Below are positions 27,984 through 36,446 of a DNA stretch of 64,000 nt, piece by piece. The notes beneath the pieces are model-generated. The model did not search any database. It was not told the DNA's origin and worked only from the letters and a program-made list of their open reading frames with translations. Location: assembly GCF_004795915.1 (NCBI RefSeq), contig NZ_CP039253.1, forward strand, positions 1,488,001-1,552,000, written 5' to 3'. Numbering within the stretch: the stretch's first letter is position 1; each line of letters starts with the position of its first letter. A program made the position numbers and the translations under genes. This DNA comes from Rhodococcus sp. PAMC28707. GTDB lineage: Bacteria > Actinomycetota > Actinomycetes > Mycobacteriales > Mycobacteriaceae.

Positions 27984-29192
27984 ATGAGCACAACCCGGGC
28001 CGGTGCCGCAAGCGTGGGTACCCGTCGCCCTCGTGACCGCAAGGCGCAGATACTCGGCGTCGCTGCGGATCAATTCGGCAACGTCGGCTACAACAACGCG
28101 AGCATCGCCGCAATCGCCGCTGCAGTCGGCATCACCCCGGGAGCGCTGTACCGCCACTTCCGAAACAAGGAGGCCATGCTCATCGAGCTGACCTTCGAAG
28201 GATCCGACCGGTTCGTCGAGACACTCAGCGACGACAGCCTCGACTTTGCAGCCACGATGACACGGCTTGTCGCGTTGGCCGTGTCTCGTCGCGGAATCGG
28301 TATTTTATGGCAGCGCGAAGCCCGCAACCTCCCACGAGTCGAACGCATGGAGTTGAGACGCCGACTGCGCTACTGCCACCTGAGGGTCAGCACTGTGATC
28401 GCTGCCCACCGGGAAACCCTCGATCCCGACAGCTGCCAGCTTCTCGCGCACGCCGTACTGACAGTTCTTCTCAGTCCCTCTTATCACCGTGCACAGGTCC
28501 CGGACGATCGGTTTACCGCTGCGTTGCACGGCATAGTGAGCAGGATCGCCGACACGCGTTTGGAGTCCGATGAATCCGCCGGGTCGCTGCCCAGCGGGGC
28601 CGGCCTCTCCCCGCAGCACACGCGAAGGTCTCGGCGAGAACTCCTACTCGTCGAAGCGGCCGGACTGTTCGCCGAACACGGTTTCCACGCCGTCACGATG
28701 GATGACATCGGGCAAGCAGCCGGGATGACCGGCCCGAGTATCTACAACCATTTCGCCAAAAAGGACGAGATACTGCTCGCGGCACTGAATCGCGGTGCGG
28801 ACCTACTGGACGCTGGCCTCAACAGCGCTCTTACGCAGGCGCATTCGGCATCCGACGCCCTGCATCTCGCCCTACTCTCGTACATCGACGTCATGACGAA
28901 CCACCCTGCCCTGATCACCATCGTGGTCAACGAGACCGCGAGTCTGGCCGACCCCCTCCGCCACCGACTGCGTTCCCGTCAACGCGAGTACGTCGACGAG
29001 TGGGTTCACCTTCTCGGGACCATGCATCCAGACGTGGACGGCGAAGAATTGCGTGCGATTGCTCTCGCTGCGATCACCACGGTCAATATCCTGGTGAACA
29101 GCCCTGAAGTATCCGAGAGGCCTCACCTCGTGGCGGAACTATCCATCATCGGTGACCGGATCATGGACATCAGTCCACCCACGAGTGCCTGA
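27984..29192 (+). CDS. Tandem TetR regulator (two complete TetR units in one chain)
   Basis: A 402-residue protein, about twice the usual TetR length. The first DNA-binding domain is at about residues 20-66 (VAADQFGNVGYNNASIAAIA, then GITPGALYRHFRNKEAML). The second is at about residues 216-262 (LLLVEAAGLFAEHGFHAVTMDDIG, then GMTGPSIYNHFAKKDEIL). Each is followed by its own helical effector domain. It faces the acyl-CoA ligase gene and probably controls it, and perhaps the operon at 29-33 kb, through the shared AT-rich motif. Such fused TetR pairs are known in actinobacteria but uncommon. Confidence 0.85.
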   Translation: MSTTRAGAASVGTRRPRDRKAQILGVAADQFGNVGYNNASIAAIAAAVGITPGALYRHFRNKEAMLIELTFEGSDRFVETLSDDSLDFAATMTRLVALAVSRRGIGILWQREARNLPRVERMELRRRLRYCHLRVSTVIAAHRETLDPDSCQLLAHAVLTVLLSPSYHRAQVPDDRFTAALHGIVSRIADTRLESDESAGSLPSGAGLSPQHTRRSRRELLLVEAAGLFAEHGFHAVTMDDIGQAAGMTGPSIYNHFAKKDEILLAALNRGADLLDAGLNSALTQAHSASDALHLALLSYIDVMTNHPALITIVVNETASLADPLRHRLRSRQREYVDEWVHLLGTMHPDVDGEELRAIALAAITTVNILVNSPEVSERPHLVAELSIIGDRIMDISPPTSA

Positions 29193-29373
29193 CTCAGTTC
29201 AGGACACGGCTTTCGAAGAAGCCAACGCCGCTAGCGTCTCCTCGTCGAGACACCAGCCCGCGAACGTACCGGCCACATCACGGCCTCGCCGGCCTGATAC
29301 AGCCGCAGGGCGAGGATATCGGCGCCGTTCAAAGGGCCCACGGGACTCTCACTTCCAGTTTCGCGTTGTGCGG

Positions 29374-30525
29374 TCACAGTGAACGGGCGATCAGATCTTT
29401 CATTACTTCGTTCGAGCCGCCATAAATACGTTGAACCCGAGCATCCGCGTACATCCGAGCGATCTGGTACTCGGCCATGTACCCGTAGCCACCGAACAAT
29501 TGAAGACATTTGTCTACGACTCGGCCTTGAACATCGGTCGTGTACGCCTTAGCCATCGACGCTGTGGTGCTGTCGAGTTCACCACGTAGATGGCGTTCGA
29601 TGCAGTTGTCGACGAACACTCTCGACACTCTGGCAAGAGTTGCGCAGTCCGCCAACTGGAAGCGCGTGTTCTGCATATCGAACAGTGGTCCACCGAACGC
29701 CGAACGATCCTTGGTGTACTGCACCGTGATCGCGACGGCAGCCTCGGTGGCGGCTGCGGCACACACTCCGATGACCAGTCGTTCGTGTGGGAGTTGCTTC
29801 ATCAGATAGCCGAAACCTGCGCCCTCGTCGCCGAGCAGATTCTCGGCCGGGACCCTGACGTCCTCGAAGAAAAGTTCGGCCGTGTCCTGTCCCTTCATGC
29901 CGATCTTGTCGAGTACGCGGCCCACTCGGTAACCGTCGACGTCAGCTGTCTCCACCACGATCAGCGAGACGCCCTTGGCGCCGGCAGAGAGATCCGTCTT
30001 GGCTGCGACGATGACGAGATCTGCGTGTTTTCCGTTGGAGATGAACGTTTTCGCACCGTTGATCACGTATTCGTCACCATCGTGAACTGCATTGGTACGC
30101 AACATTTTCAGATCGGATCCTGCGCCCGGCTCGCTCATCGCGATGGCACCGACGAGCTCGCCTGATGCCATCTTGGGCAGCCATCGTTGCTTCTGTTCCT
30201 CGCTCCCGTAAGCGAGTATGTAATGCGCGACGATGCCACTGTGGACCATGTTGCCGAAGCTGGTGTCGCCCAGACGGTACTGCGCGTCGAAAATAGCAAA
30301 ATCGTGTGCGTAGGTGCCTCCACCTCCGCCGTATTGCTCCGGAATCGATGCACACAGCAGACCGAGATTGCCGGCTTTGTTCCACACGTCTCGGTCGACA
30401 GACTTCTGATCTGCGAACCGCTCCTGGTTCGGTAGGAGTTCGGCTTCGAAAAACTTCGTGGCCATGTCTTTCAAGGCGACTATGTCGTCGTCGATCCACG
30501 ATGATCGGTATTGTGCTGTGCCCAT
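29374..30525 (-). CDS. Acyl-CoA dehydrogenase
   Basis: A 383-residue FAD enzyme that makes the first double bond in beta-oxidation. AIAMSEPGAGSDLKMLRTNA and VINGAKTFISNGKHADLVIVAAKT are the middle-domain signatures. RSAFGGPLFDMQNTRFQLAD and QLFGGYGYMAEYQIARMYADARVQRIYGGSNEVMKDLIAR are C-terminal ones. The usual catalytic-Glu position of short and medium ACADs is occupied within YGGSNEV. It is the last gene of a five-gene minus-strand operon, 11 bases after the SDR stop. Confidence 0.93.
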   Translation of the reverse strand: MGTAQYRSSWIDDDIVALKDMATKFFEAELLPNQERFADQKSVDRDVWNKAGNLGLLCASIPEQYGGGGGTYAHDFAIFDAQYRLGDTSFGNMVHSGIVAHYILAYGSEEQKQRWLPKMASGELVGAIAMSEPGAGSDLKMLRTNAVHDGDEYVINGAKTFISNGKHADLVIVAAKTDLSAGAKGVSLIVVETADVDGYRVGRVLDKIGMKGQDTAELFFEDVRVPAENLLGDEGAGFGYLMKQLPHERLVIGVCAAAATEAAVAITVQYTKDRSAFGGPLFDMQNTRFQLADCATLARVSRVFVDNCIERHLRGELDSTTASMAKAYTTDVQGRVVDKCLQLFGGYGYMAEYQIARMYADARVQRIYGGSNEVMKDLIARSL

Positions 30526-30536
30526 GTTCTCGACTC

Positions 30537-31367
30537 CTAGAAGTTGAAGCCGCCGCCGCAGACCAAGGTCTGCGCGCTGACGTAATCGGATTCGGGGGTG
30601 CAGAACAAGTAGACCGCCCCTGCAGCTTCACTCGGTGCGCCGGCGCGACCGAGTGGGATCATCTGTTCCATCGCGGTCATCAGGTCGGGATTGACCCCGA
30701 CCTTGATCTCTTTGCCTTGAACATCGATCGTGGCTTGGCCATCTGCCGACGCTTCGGTGAGGCGGGTCTTGATGAAGCCGAATGCAACAGTGTTCACGGT
30801 GACGTTGTAGCGGCCCCATTCCTTCGCCAACGTCTTGGTCAGCCCAGTGACACCGGCCTTTGCCGAAGAGTAGTTGGCCTGGCCTGGGTTGCCGCCGGTT
30901 CCAGCGAGAGAAGAGATGTTGACGACCTTGCGACATGGGATGGGTTCACCCGCAGCTTTGGCCTTCTTGACTGCGGCCGCGATGACGGGCTGTGCGGCGC
31001 GCAGAATACGAAAAGGAGCCTTGAGGTGCACGTCGAGAATCGCATCCCACTGCTCGTCGGTCATCTTCTGGATCACCGAATCCCAGGTGTAGCCCGCATT
31101 GTTGACGATGATGTCGAGTCCGCCGAAAGAATCGACGGCGGTCTGTACGAAACGCTCGGCAAAACCGTCTTCGGTGACACTTCCGGCGCACGCGACGGCG
31201 AGACCGCCGGCGGTCTCGATCGCAGCAACGGTCTCATCGGCCGGTTCCGCATCGAGGTCGTTGACGACCACCTTCGCGCCCTCTCGGGCGAGTTTGAGTG
31301 CGATCTCCCGACCGATCCCACGGCCGGATCCAGAGACGATCGCGACCTTGTTGTCTAGAGTTCCCAT
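30537..31367 (-). CDS. SDR, FabG/hydroxyacyl-CoA dehydrogenase-like
   Basis: A 276-residue classical SDR. VAIVSGSGRGIGREIALKLA, VNNAG, VVNISSLAGTGGNPGQANYSSAKAG and NTVAFGFIKTRL are visible, with Ser, Tyr and Lys of the active site intact. There is an insert of some 15 residues before the catalytic Ser (KKAKAAGEPIPCRK). In the operon it would oxidise the 3-hydroxyacyl-CoA formed by the MaoC-type hydratase. It lies between the ACAD and MaoC genes. Confidence 0.9.
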   Translation of the reverse strand: MGTLDNKVAIVSGSGRGIGREIALKLAREGAKVVVNDLDAEPADETVAAIETAGGLAVACAGSVTEDGFAERFVQTAVDSFGGLDIIVNNAGYTWDSVIQKMTDEQWDAILDVHLKAPFRILRAAQPVIAAAVKKAKAAGEPIPCRKVVNISSLAGTGGNPGQANYSSAKAGVTGLTKTLAKEWGRYNVTVNTVAFGFIKTRLTEASADGQATIDVQGKEIKVGVNPDLMTAMEQMIPLGRAGAPSEAAGAVYLFCTPESDYVSAQTLVCGGGFNF

Positions 31368-31382
31368 GGTGTGCAGTCTCTT

Positions 31383-31796
31383 TCAATTGATCGCGACGAC
31401 TGCGTCGCCGGTCAGTGCGACGGTGCCGTCGGCGAGGGTGACGGCGAGTTCGACGGTGGCACGGCGCTCACCGTCGACCTGATCGATCGAGACAACTTTG
31501 CCGGTGGCAGTGGGCTTGGCCAACACGGGCGTGATGGAAGCAAACCTCACCTGGTACGAGCGAATGTCCTGCTGCGGAATCCAATTGGTCAACAAACGAC
31601 CCAGGTATGCCATCGAAAGCATGCCGTGCGCGAAGACGTCCTCGAGTCCTGCCGACTTCGCAACGTCGATGTCGATGTGCATGGGGTTGTGATCGCCCGA
31701 GGCACCGCCGAACAGTGCCAACGTCGTTCTGGTGATCTTGCCGATCTCCAACGTGGGGAGCACGGCGGCGACCTCGATGTGTTCGGTAGGTGTCAT
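31383..31796 (-). CDS. MaoC-like enoyl-CoA hydratase subunit
   Basis: A 137-residue hot-dog domain protein. FGGASGDHNPMHIDIDVAKSAGLEDVFAHGM carries the hydratase 2 motif with its Asp and His. The ATG overlaps the upstream dehydratase gene stop (ATGA). Small MaoC proteins of this kind pair with a second hot-dog subunit (here the gene at 31793) to form one active hydratase, as in the ChsH1/ChsH2 steroid side-chain hydratase of mycobacteria. Confidence 0.9.
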   Translation of the reverse strand: MTPTEHIEVAAVLPTLEIGKITRTTLALFGGASGDHNPMHIDIDVAKSAGLEDVFAHGMLSMAYLGRLLTNWIPQQDIRSYQVRFASITPVLAKPTATGKVVSIDQVDGERRATVELAVTLADGTVALTGDAVVAIN

Positions 31797-32251
31797 TTGC
31801 CCACTCCTGGGTTCCGAACGACGAGTACAGATTTCAGGTCCGCCACGGCGGATCCATCAGCGCGGGTGACGGCGGTGTCTTTCACGATGAATTCCAGTGC
31901 ACCGCCCTTTTTCGAGTACACATCGGCGATCGTCGACTTCGCAGTCAACGTGTCACCCGGGTACGCGATCGAGTGGTAAGTGAATGCTTGTTCTCCGTGT
32001 AGGACGAAGCGCAGATCGACGCCGAGGTCCGATAACCAAGCGAATGGGTCGGGACTGTCGAGCTCGATGGAGAACAGGAAAGTCGGCGGGACAGGCAGAC
32101 CCTTGTGCCCGGCCGCCTTGGCTGCCTCGACGTCGGTATAGACGGGGTTCGTCTCACCGATGGCCTTGGCGAAGAATCGCAACCGCGCTGCGTCGACGGT
32201 GATGTCGACGGGCTCGAACTCGGTTCCGATCACTGCGGTATCGACGGCCAT
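31793..32251 (-). CDS. FAS1-like MaoC N-terminal domain protein, hydratase partner
   Basis: A 152-residue hot-dog protein from the ATG at 32251 (MAVDTAV). A longer in-frame start would run into the thiolase gene. It has FEPVDITVDAARLRFFAKAIGETNPVYTD and PVPPTFLFSIEL, typical of the MaoC_dehydrat_N family, but lacks the canonical Asp-His hydratase motif. It would be the non-catalytic, substrate-pocket subunit of the hydratase with the overlapping MaoC gene. Confidence 0.85.
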   Translation of the reverse strand: MAVDTAVIGTEFEPVDITVDAARLRFFAKAIGETNPVYTDVEAAKAAGHKGLPVPPTFLFSIELDSPDPFAWLSDLGVDLRFVLHGEQAFTYHSIAYPGDTLTAKSTIADVYSKKGGALEFIVKDTAVTRADGSAVADLKSVLVVRNPGVGK

Positions 32252-32253
32252 GC

Positions 32254-33441
32254 TCAGCTCACCTTCTCGTAGAGGGTGACCACGGCTGCGCCGCCGAGAC
32301 CGATGTTGTGCTGCAAGGCCACTTTGAGATCTCCCTCGACCTGACGGGCCTGTGCCTGGCCGCGCAACTGCCACACCAGCTCCGCACACTGCGCGAGACC
32401 CGTCGCACCGAGCGGGTGTCCCTTGGACAGCAGGCCACCGGAGGGGTTGGTGACAACCTGGCCGCCGTAGGTGTTGTTGCCGTCGTTGATGAACTTTTCG
32501 GCTGTTCCCTCGGGGGTGAGGCCGATTGCCTCATAGGTGAGCAGCTCATTGGCTGTGAAACAGTCGTGCAATTCGACGACGCGAATATCTTCGGGCCCGA
32601 CGCCGGACATTTCGTAAACCTGTTGCGCCGCAGCCTTCGACATGTCGTAGCCGACGACCTTGGTCATGTCGTTTTCATCGAATGTCGAGGAAAAGTCGGT
32701 CGTCATCGCTTGGGCTTTGATCACAATGGACGCGTCGAGACCGTTCTTCTTGGCGTATTCCTCGCTGACGATGACTGCCGCCGCCGCGCCGCAGGTGGGC
32801 GGGCAGCATTGCAGTCGAGTGAGCGTGCCGTAGATGTGCGGTGAGGCGAGTACTTCTTCGACGCTGGTCGGCGTCTTGAACACCGCGTACGGATTGTTCG
32901 CGGCGTGCAGGCGGGACTTGACGGAAATCTTTGCAAACGTTTCGGGTGCGGTGCCGTACTTCTCGGCGTATTGACGACCTGCACCACCGAACATCTGAGC
33001 GGCGAAAGGTGACTCGTCCCGTTCCTGGACCTGATCCATCACTTCGTCGAACCGCGCGAACGGCGACGGTCGATCGGTGAATCCCATAGCCAGCGCACCC
33101 CGCTGCATCTGCTCGAAGCCGACCGCGAGTGCGACGTCGACCGCACCCGACTCGACAGCCTGTCGGGCGAGGAACAGGGCCGATGAGCCGGTCGAGCAGT
33201 TGTTGTTGACGTTGATGACTGGGATTCCGGTCAGACCGAGGCCGTATACGACGGCCTGTCCGCATGTGGAATCGCCGTAGACATAGCCCGCATAGGCCTG
33301 CTGAATTGCGCCGTACTCCACACCCGCGTCGGCGAGGGCGGCACGCGCTGCCGTCGTTCCCATCACGTCGTACGTCTCGGACCGACTCGGCGTCGCGAAG
33401 GGGATCATTCCTACGCCTGCAACCACTACTCTTCGCGTCAT
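32254..33441 (-). CDS. Thiolase, SCP-x / lipid-transfer type
   Basis: A 395-residue thiolase-fold protein. NVNNNCSTGSSALFLARQAV holds the nucleophilic Cys, CFTANELLTYEAIGLTPEGTA is the region with a catalytic His-like segment, and GGLLSKGHPLGATGLAQCAELVWQLRG carries the GHPLGATG His motif. It lacks a separate sterol-carrier domain. The missing C-terminal CxG cysteine is usual for this type. It opens a five-gene operon (thiolase, two hydratase subunits, SDR, ACAD) with all steps of one beta-oxidation turn. Such sets process sterol side chains or branched acids. Confidence 0.92.
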   Translation of the reverse strand: MTRRVVVAGVGMIPFATPSRSETYDVMGTTAARAALADAGVEYGAIQQAYAGYVYGDSTCGQAVVYGLGLTGIPVINVNNNCSTGSSALFLARQAVESGAVDVALAVGFEQMQRGALAMGFTDRPSPFARFDEVMDQVQERDESPFAAQMFGGAGRQYAEKYGTAPETFAKISVKSRLHAANNPYAVFKTPTSVEEVLASPHIYGTLTRLQCCPPTCGAAAAVIVSEEYAKKNGLDASIVIKAQAMTTDFSSTFDENDMTKVVGYDMSKAAAQQVYEMSGVGPEDIRVVELHDCFTANELLTYEAIGLTPEGTAEKFINDGNNTYGGQVVTNPSGGLLSKGHPLGATGLAQCAELVWQLRGQAQARQVEGDLKVALQHNIGLGGAAVVTLYEKVS

Positions 33442-33459
33442 CCCAAACTCCTGAAGTTG

Positions 33460-33478
33460 ACTAATTCTGATTTACTTA
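33460..33478 (-). promoter_or_regulatory. AT-rich motif upstream of the thiolase operon
   Basis: On the minus strand this reads TAAGTAAATCAGAATTAGT, matching 17 of 19 bases of the motif at 27812-27830. It begins 18 bases upstream of the thiolase start and is a candidate binding site for the same regulator. Confidence 0.5.
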
Positions 33479-33714
33479 CTGAAGCAGAAGCGCTGTTGGA
33501 ATGCAATAGGTAAGGCGACAGGAGATTAACTTCGATCAACTCGCGCGCTCTCGGATCGGTCGGAGGAACGGGCTCCACCGCGATGCCGTGGTCCTAGCAC
33601 CCACGTCGATCTCGACCAAAATATTTTTGGACCGATCTGACGCCTCCGCGGCACGTACGCTTACACGACCTCACTCAGCGCGACGTCCGCCGTCACACCA
33701 CAGGAGCGATTTTC

Positions 33715-34503
33715 ATGTCACAGGATTCGTCCGCTGCAGCCGTCACGACCTCCGTCGAAAACACCATCGGCTACGTGACATTGACCGAGCCGGAGCGTCG
33801 AAATCCGCTCTCGGTGGCAACTATGCGCTGGTTCCAACAGGCATTGCTCGATCTGTCAACGACCCCTGCCGTACGCGTGATCGTCGTTCGCGCCGAAGGA
33901 CCCGCGTTCTCGGCCGGCCACGACCTGACCGAAGTGGTCGGGCGATCCCTGGAGGAGGAACGCGAGATCTTCGCCGTCTGCACGGAGATGATGCTGACCA
34001 TTCACCGCGTTCACCAGCCCGTGATCGCTGCGGTGCAGGGCATGGCCCTGGCTGCCGGTTGCCAACTGGTCGCCTCCTGCGACCTCGCGATTGCCTCCTC
34101 CACCGCTCGTTTCAGCACCCCTGGTGTGAAGATCGGGTTGTTCTGCTCGACGCCGATGGTGGCCCTGACTCGAGCAATCGGGCGCAAACAGGCGATGCGG
34201 ATGCTACTGACCGGAGAAATGATCGATGCGGCGACCGCCCTGCAGTGGGGGCTTGTCAACGAGGTAGTTGCCCCCGAATCCCTCGACACCGTCACCCGGT
34301 CGCTGGCCGAGACCATCGCAAGCTCGAGTGCCATGACCATCGGTATCGGCAAAGAGGCGTTCTACCAACAGATCGATCTGTCCGAGAGCGACGCCTACGC
34401 TGCGATGCAGGAAGTCATGGCGAACAATGCTACGACCTGCGATGCCCAGGAAGGCATTTCCGCGTTTCTCGGCAAACGCACACCACACTGGCAGGATCGC
34501 TGA
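33715..34503 (+). CDS. Enoyl-CoA hydratase/isomerase (crotonase family)
   Basis: A 262-residue crotonase-fold protein. FSAGHDLTEVVGRSLEEE forms the first half of the oxyanion hole, and VQGMALAAGCQLVASCDLAIAS the second. The usual two Glu residues are not both obvious: the position after GMALAAGC is Q rather than E. It faces the thiolase operon across 273 bases and probably belongs to the same pathway as an accessory hydratase or isomerase. Confidence 0.88.
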   Translation: MSQDSSAAAVTTSVENTIGYVTLTEPERRNPLSVATMRWFQQALLDLSTTPAVRVIVVRAEGPAFSAGHDLTEVVGRSLEEEREIFAVCTEMMLTIHRVHQPVIAAVQGMALAAGCQLVASCDLAIASSTARFSTPGVKIGLFCSTPMVALTRAIGRKQAMRMLLTGEMIDAATALQWGLVNEVVAPESLDTVTRSLAETIASSSAMTIGIGKEAFYQQIDLSESDAYAAMQEVMANNATTCDAQEGISAFLGKRTPHWQDR

Positions 34504-34568
34504 TCAGACCAGTGCACCGGGCGGCGGCGTTTTAGGAGTCTCCGGCCCGACTGACCGGCCGGGTCGGC

Positions 34569-35570
34569 TCAGCTGCGGCGGCCGACCACGGGGTTGAGCT
34601 CCGAGGCCGCAAGGCCGCCGGGCTCGACGCCGGGGAGGAACTCGCGCCAGGTACCGCTGATCAGAGTCGGTGACGACGTCACTCGTGCGCCGTCGGCGAA
34701 GTAGGTGGTGGCCAGCGCCCGACGCGGCTGCGTGGTCAGGTTGGGGCCCGCGGTGTGGAAGCACAGAGCCGAGTGGAAAGACACGTCGCCCACCGCGAAC
34801 GGCCCGGACTCCACCGCGACGTCGCGCTCGGCGAAGCGCTGGGTGACAGCCTCGTCGTACGACGTGCCGACCTTGTCGAACTCCAAGTCGGCCACCTCGC
34901 CCAGCACCTCGCGGCCGCGGGCGAACGACAACGGACCCATCCGGCCGGGGATCGCCGACATCGGCATCCAGGCAGTGACCGCCTGAGTGGTCTGCAGCGG
35001 GAAGTGCTCGGCGTCGTGGTGCCAGGGCGTGCGGCCGCAGCCGGGCTCCTTGGACAGCGCGTTGTCGTGGTAAAGCCGAACGCCGGGTTCCTCGAGTAAG
35101 GCAGCGGCCAGGCCGCCGATCCGTGGCGACAGCGCCACGGCGCGCATCAGATCATCATGTAGCCACATCTGCTCCAGCGCGGTGAACCGGCCGGCGACAT
35201 CGTCGCCGTGCTCGGCGCGCAGCAACCCCTCGAGGTGCTCGGCGAGACGTCGTACGACGGCCGGCGACAGCACGCCGGGCAGCCGCACGAAAGCCTCCCG
35301 CGCGAACGCCTCGACCGATGCCGGGTCGAGGTCGTAGGGCTCGGCCAGCTCGCGCTCGACCTGCTCGTCGGTGGCCGCCGGCGCGTCGGGCAGGCCCGGG
35401 CCGTCGACCAGTTCGGTGGGCACCTGGTCGTTGGCGGCCAGCGTGACGTACCAGTCCCACCAGTCCTGGTCGTCGCCCGCCCAGTCCTGTTCGATGCCGC
35501 CCTCCCGGTTCTGTTCGGGGAGCCGGTCGTTGGTCGGGTTGTTCAGAGCCGACGTGTTGTTCAGATCCAC
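34569..35570 (-). CDS. PhyH-like Fe(II)/2-oxoglutarate dioxygenase
   Basis: A 333-residue protein of the phytanoyl-CoA dioxygenase family. PWHHDAEHFPLQTTQAVTAW gives the HxD pair of metal ligands. SFHSALCFHTAGPNLTTQPRRALATTYFADGA gives the distal His and the Arg that binds 2-oxoglutarate. Its start overlaps the stop of the methyltransferase gene by ten bases. GC content is clearly higher than in neighbouring genes, a sign of separate origin. The substrate is unknown. With two methyltransferases beside it, a small tailoring pathway is likely. Confidence 0.85.
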   Translation of the reverse strand: MDLNNTSALNNPTNDRLPEQNREGGIEQDWAGDDQDWWDWYVTLAANDQVPTELVDGPGLPDAPAATDEQVERELAEPYDLDPASVEAFAREAFVRLPGVLSPAVVRRLAEHLEGLLRAEHGDDVAGRFTALEQMWLHDDLMRAVALSPRIGGLAAALLEEPGVRLYHDNALSKEPGCGRTPWHHDAEHFPLQTTQAVTAWMPMSAIPGRMGPLSFARGREVLGEVADLEFDKVGTSYDEAVTQRFAERDVAVESGPFAVGDVSFHSALCFHTAGPNLTTQPRRALATTYFADGARVTSSPTLISGTWREFLPGVEPGGLAASELNPVVGRRS

Positions 35571-36376
35571 AGCAGGGCCGCCTCGTGGGAGAAGGTGTAG
35601 GCGCCGGAGGCGTCACGGCAGGAGGCTAGATAGTCGCCCAGTACGGGCGCCGCCTCCATCTCCTCCAACGACACGGAGTCGTCGAAGGCGCAGCGCTGCA
35701 GGAAGCCCTCGGCGACTCCGCGATCGGACGTGCCGGTGGTGTAGGTGATGCGCTGCTCACGCACATCGGCACCGGCTCGCGCCAGCGCGTCGCGCACCTG
35801 TTCGGCGCTTGTGTACGGCGTCGCCTCGCGCACGCCTGCACGGAAGGCGTCGTAGAAGGCGAGGTAGTGGGAGGCCGCCGTGGCCTGCGCGACCAGGCCC
35901 AGACCGCCAGGGGCCAGTGCGGCCACGAACCGCTCGGCCGCGACGTCCAACTCGGCCGGCGGCAGGGCGTAGAGCGCGTGGGTGGCCCACAAGACGTCGT
36001 AGCCGGTGTGGTCGGCGGGGAGATCCTGCAGTGTCATCACCAGGTCGTCTCTGGCCACGAACGGCGGGCCCAGCGCGCCGCGCGCCTCGGCGACCGAGAA
36101 CGCCGACGGGTCGAGCAGGTCGTAGGCCAGCTCGGGCAGCGCGGAGAGGTCGGTGTAGCGGCGCAGCGCGGTGGGAAATTTGCCGCTGCCGCAGGCCACG
36201 TCGAGCAGTGACCAGCCGTCGTGCGCGCGTTCGGCGAGCAGGCTGGGCCAGTCGGCGGCCAACGCCAGCTGGCGGTAGTCCTCGGTGGCAAGGGCGTAGA
36301 ACGCCTCCATGCCCGTGCGACCGGCCTCGCTCCAGTGTTCGAGACTCCGGTCGGCTGTGTCTCCAATTCTGCTCAC
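35561..36376 (-). CDS. SAM-dependent methyltransferase, HNMT-like
   Basis: About 271 residues from the GTG at 36376, which has GAGAAG just upstream. An ATG at 36454 in the same frame would overlap the divergent gene. WSLLDVACGSGKFPTALRRY is the SAM-binding motif I, and YDVLWATHALYALPPAELD is a motif II-like strand. The order and the HALYALP segment resemble histamine N-methyltransferase. Its stop overlaps the dioxygenase start. The two genes form one operon, divergent from a second methyltransferase. Confidence 0.75.
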   Translation of the reverse strand: MSRIGDTADRSLEHWSEAGRTGMEAFYALATEDYRQLALAADWPSLLAERAHDGWSLLDVACGSGKFPTALRRYTDLSALPELAYDLLDPSAFSVAEARGALGPPFVARDDLVMTLQDLPADHTGYDVLWATHALYALPPAELDVAAERFVAALAPGGLGLVAQATAASHYLAFYDAFRAGVREATPYTSAEQVRDALARAGADVREQRITYTTGTSDRGVAEGFLQRCAFDDSVSLEEMEAAPVLGDYLASCRDASGAYTFSHEAALLWI

Positions 36377-36446
36377 ACCACTTCTCGTCTCTACTAAGGA
36401 GCCAACCTCAACACACCGGGTGGGGCACCGTGGTTTACTCGATCTG

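Noticed and set aside
30306..31358. 350-codon plus-strand frame opposite the SDR and ACAD genes
   Set aside because: It is antisense to two genes with clear catalytic motifs and has no domain of its own.
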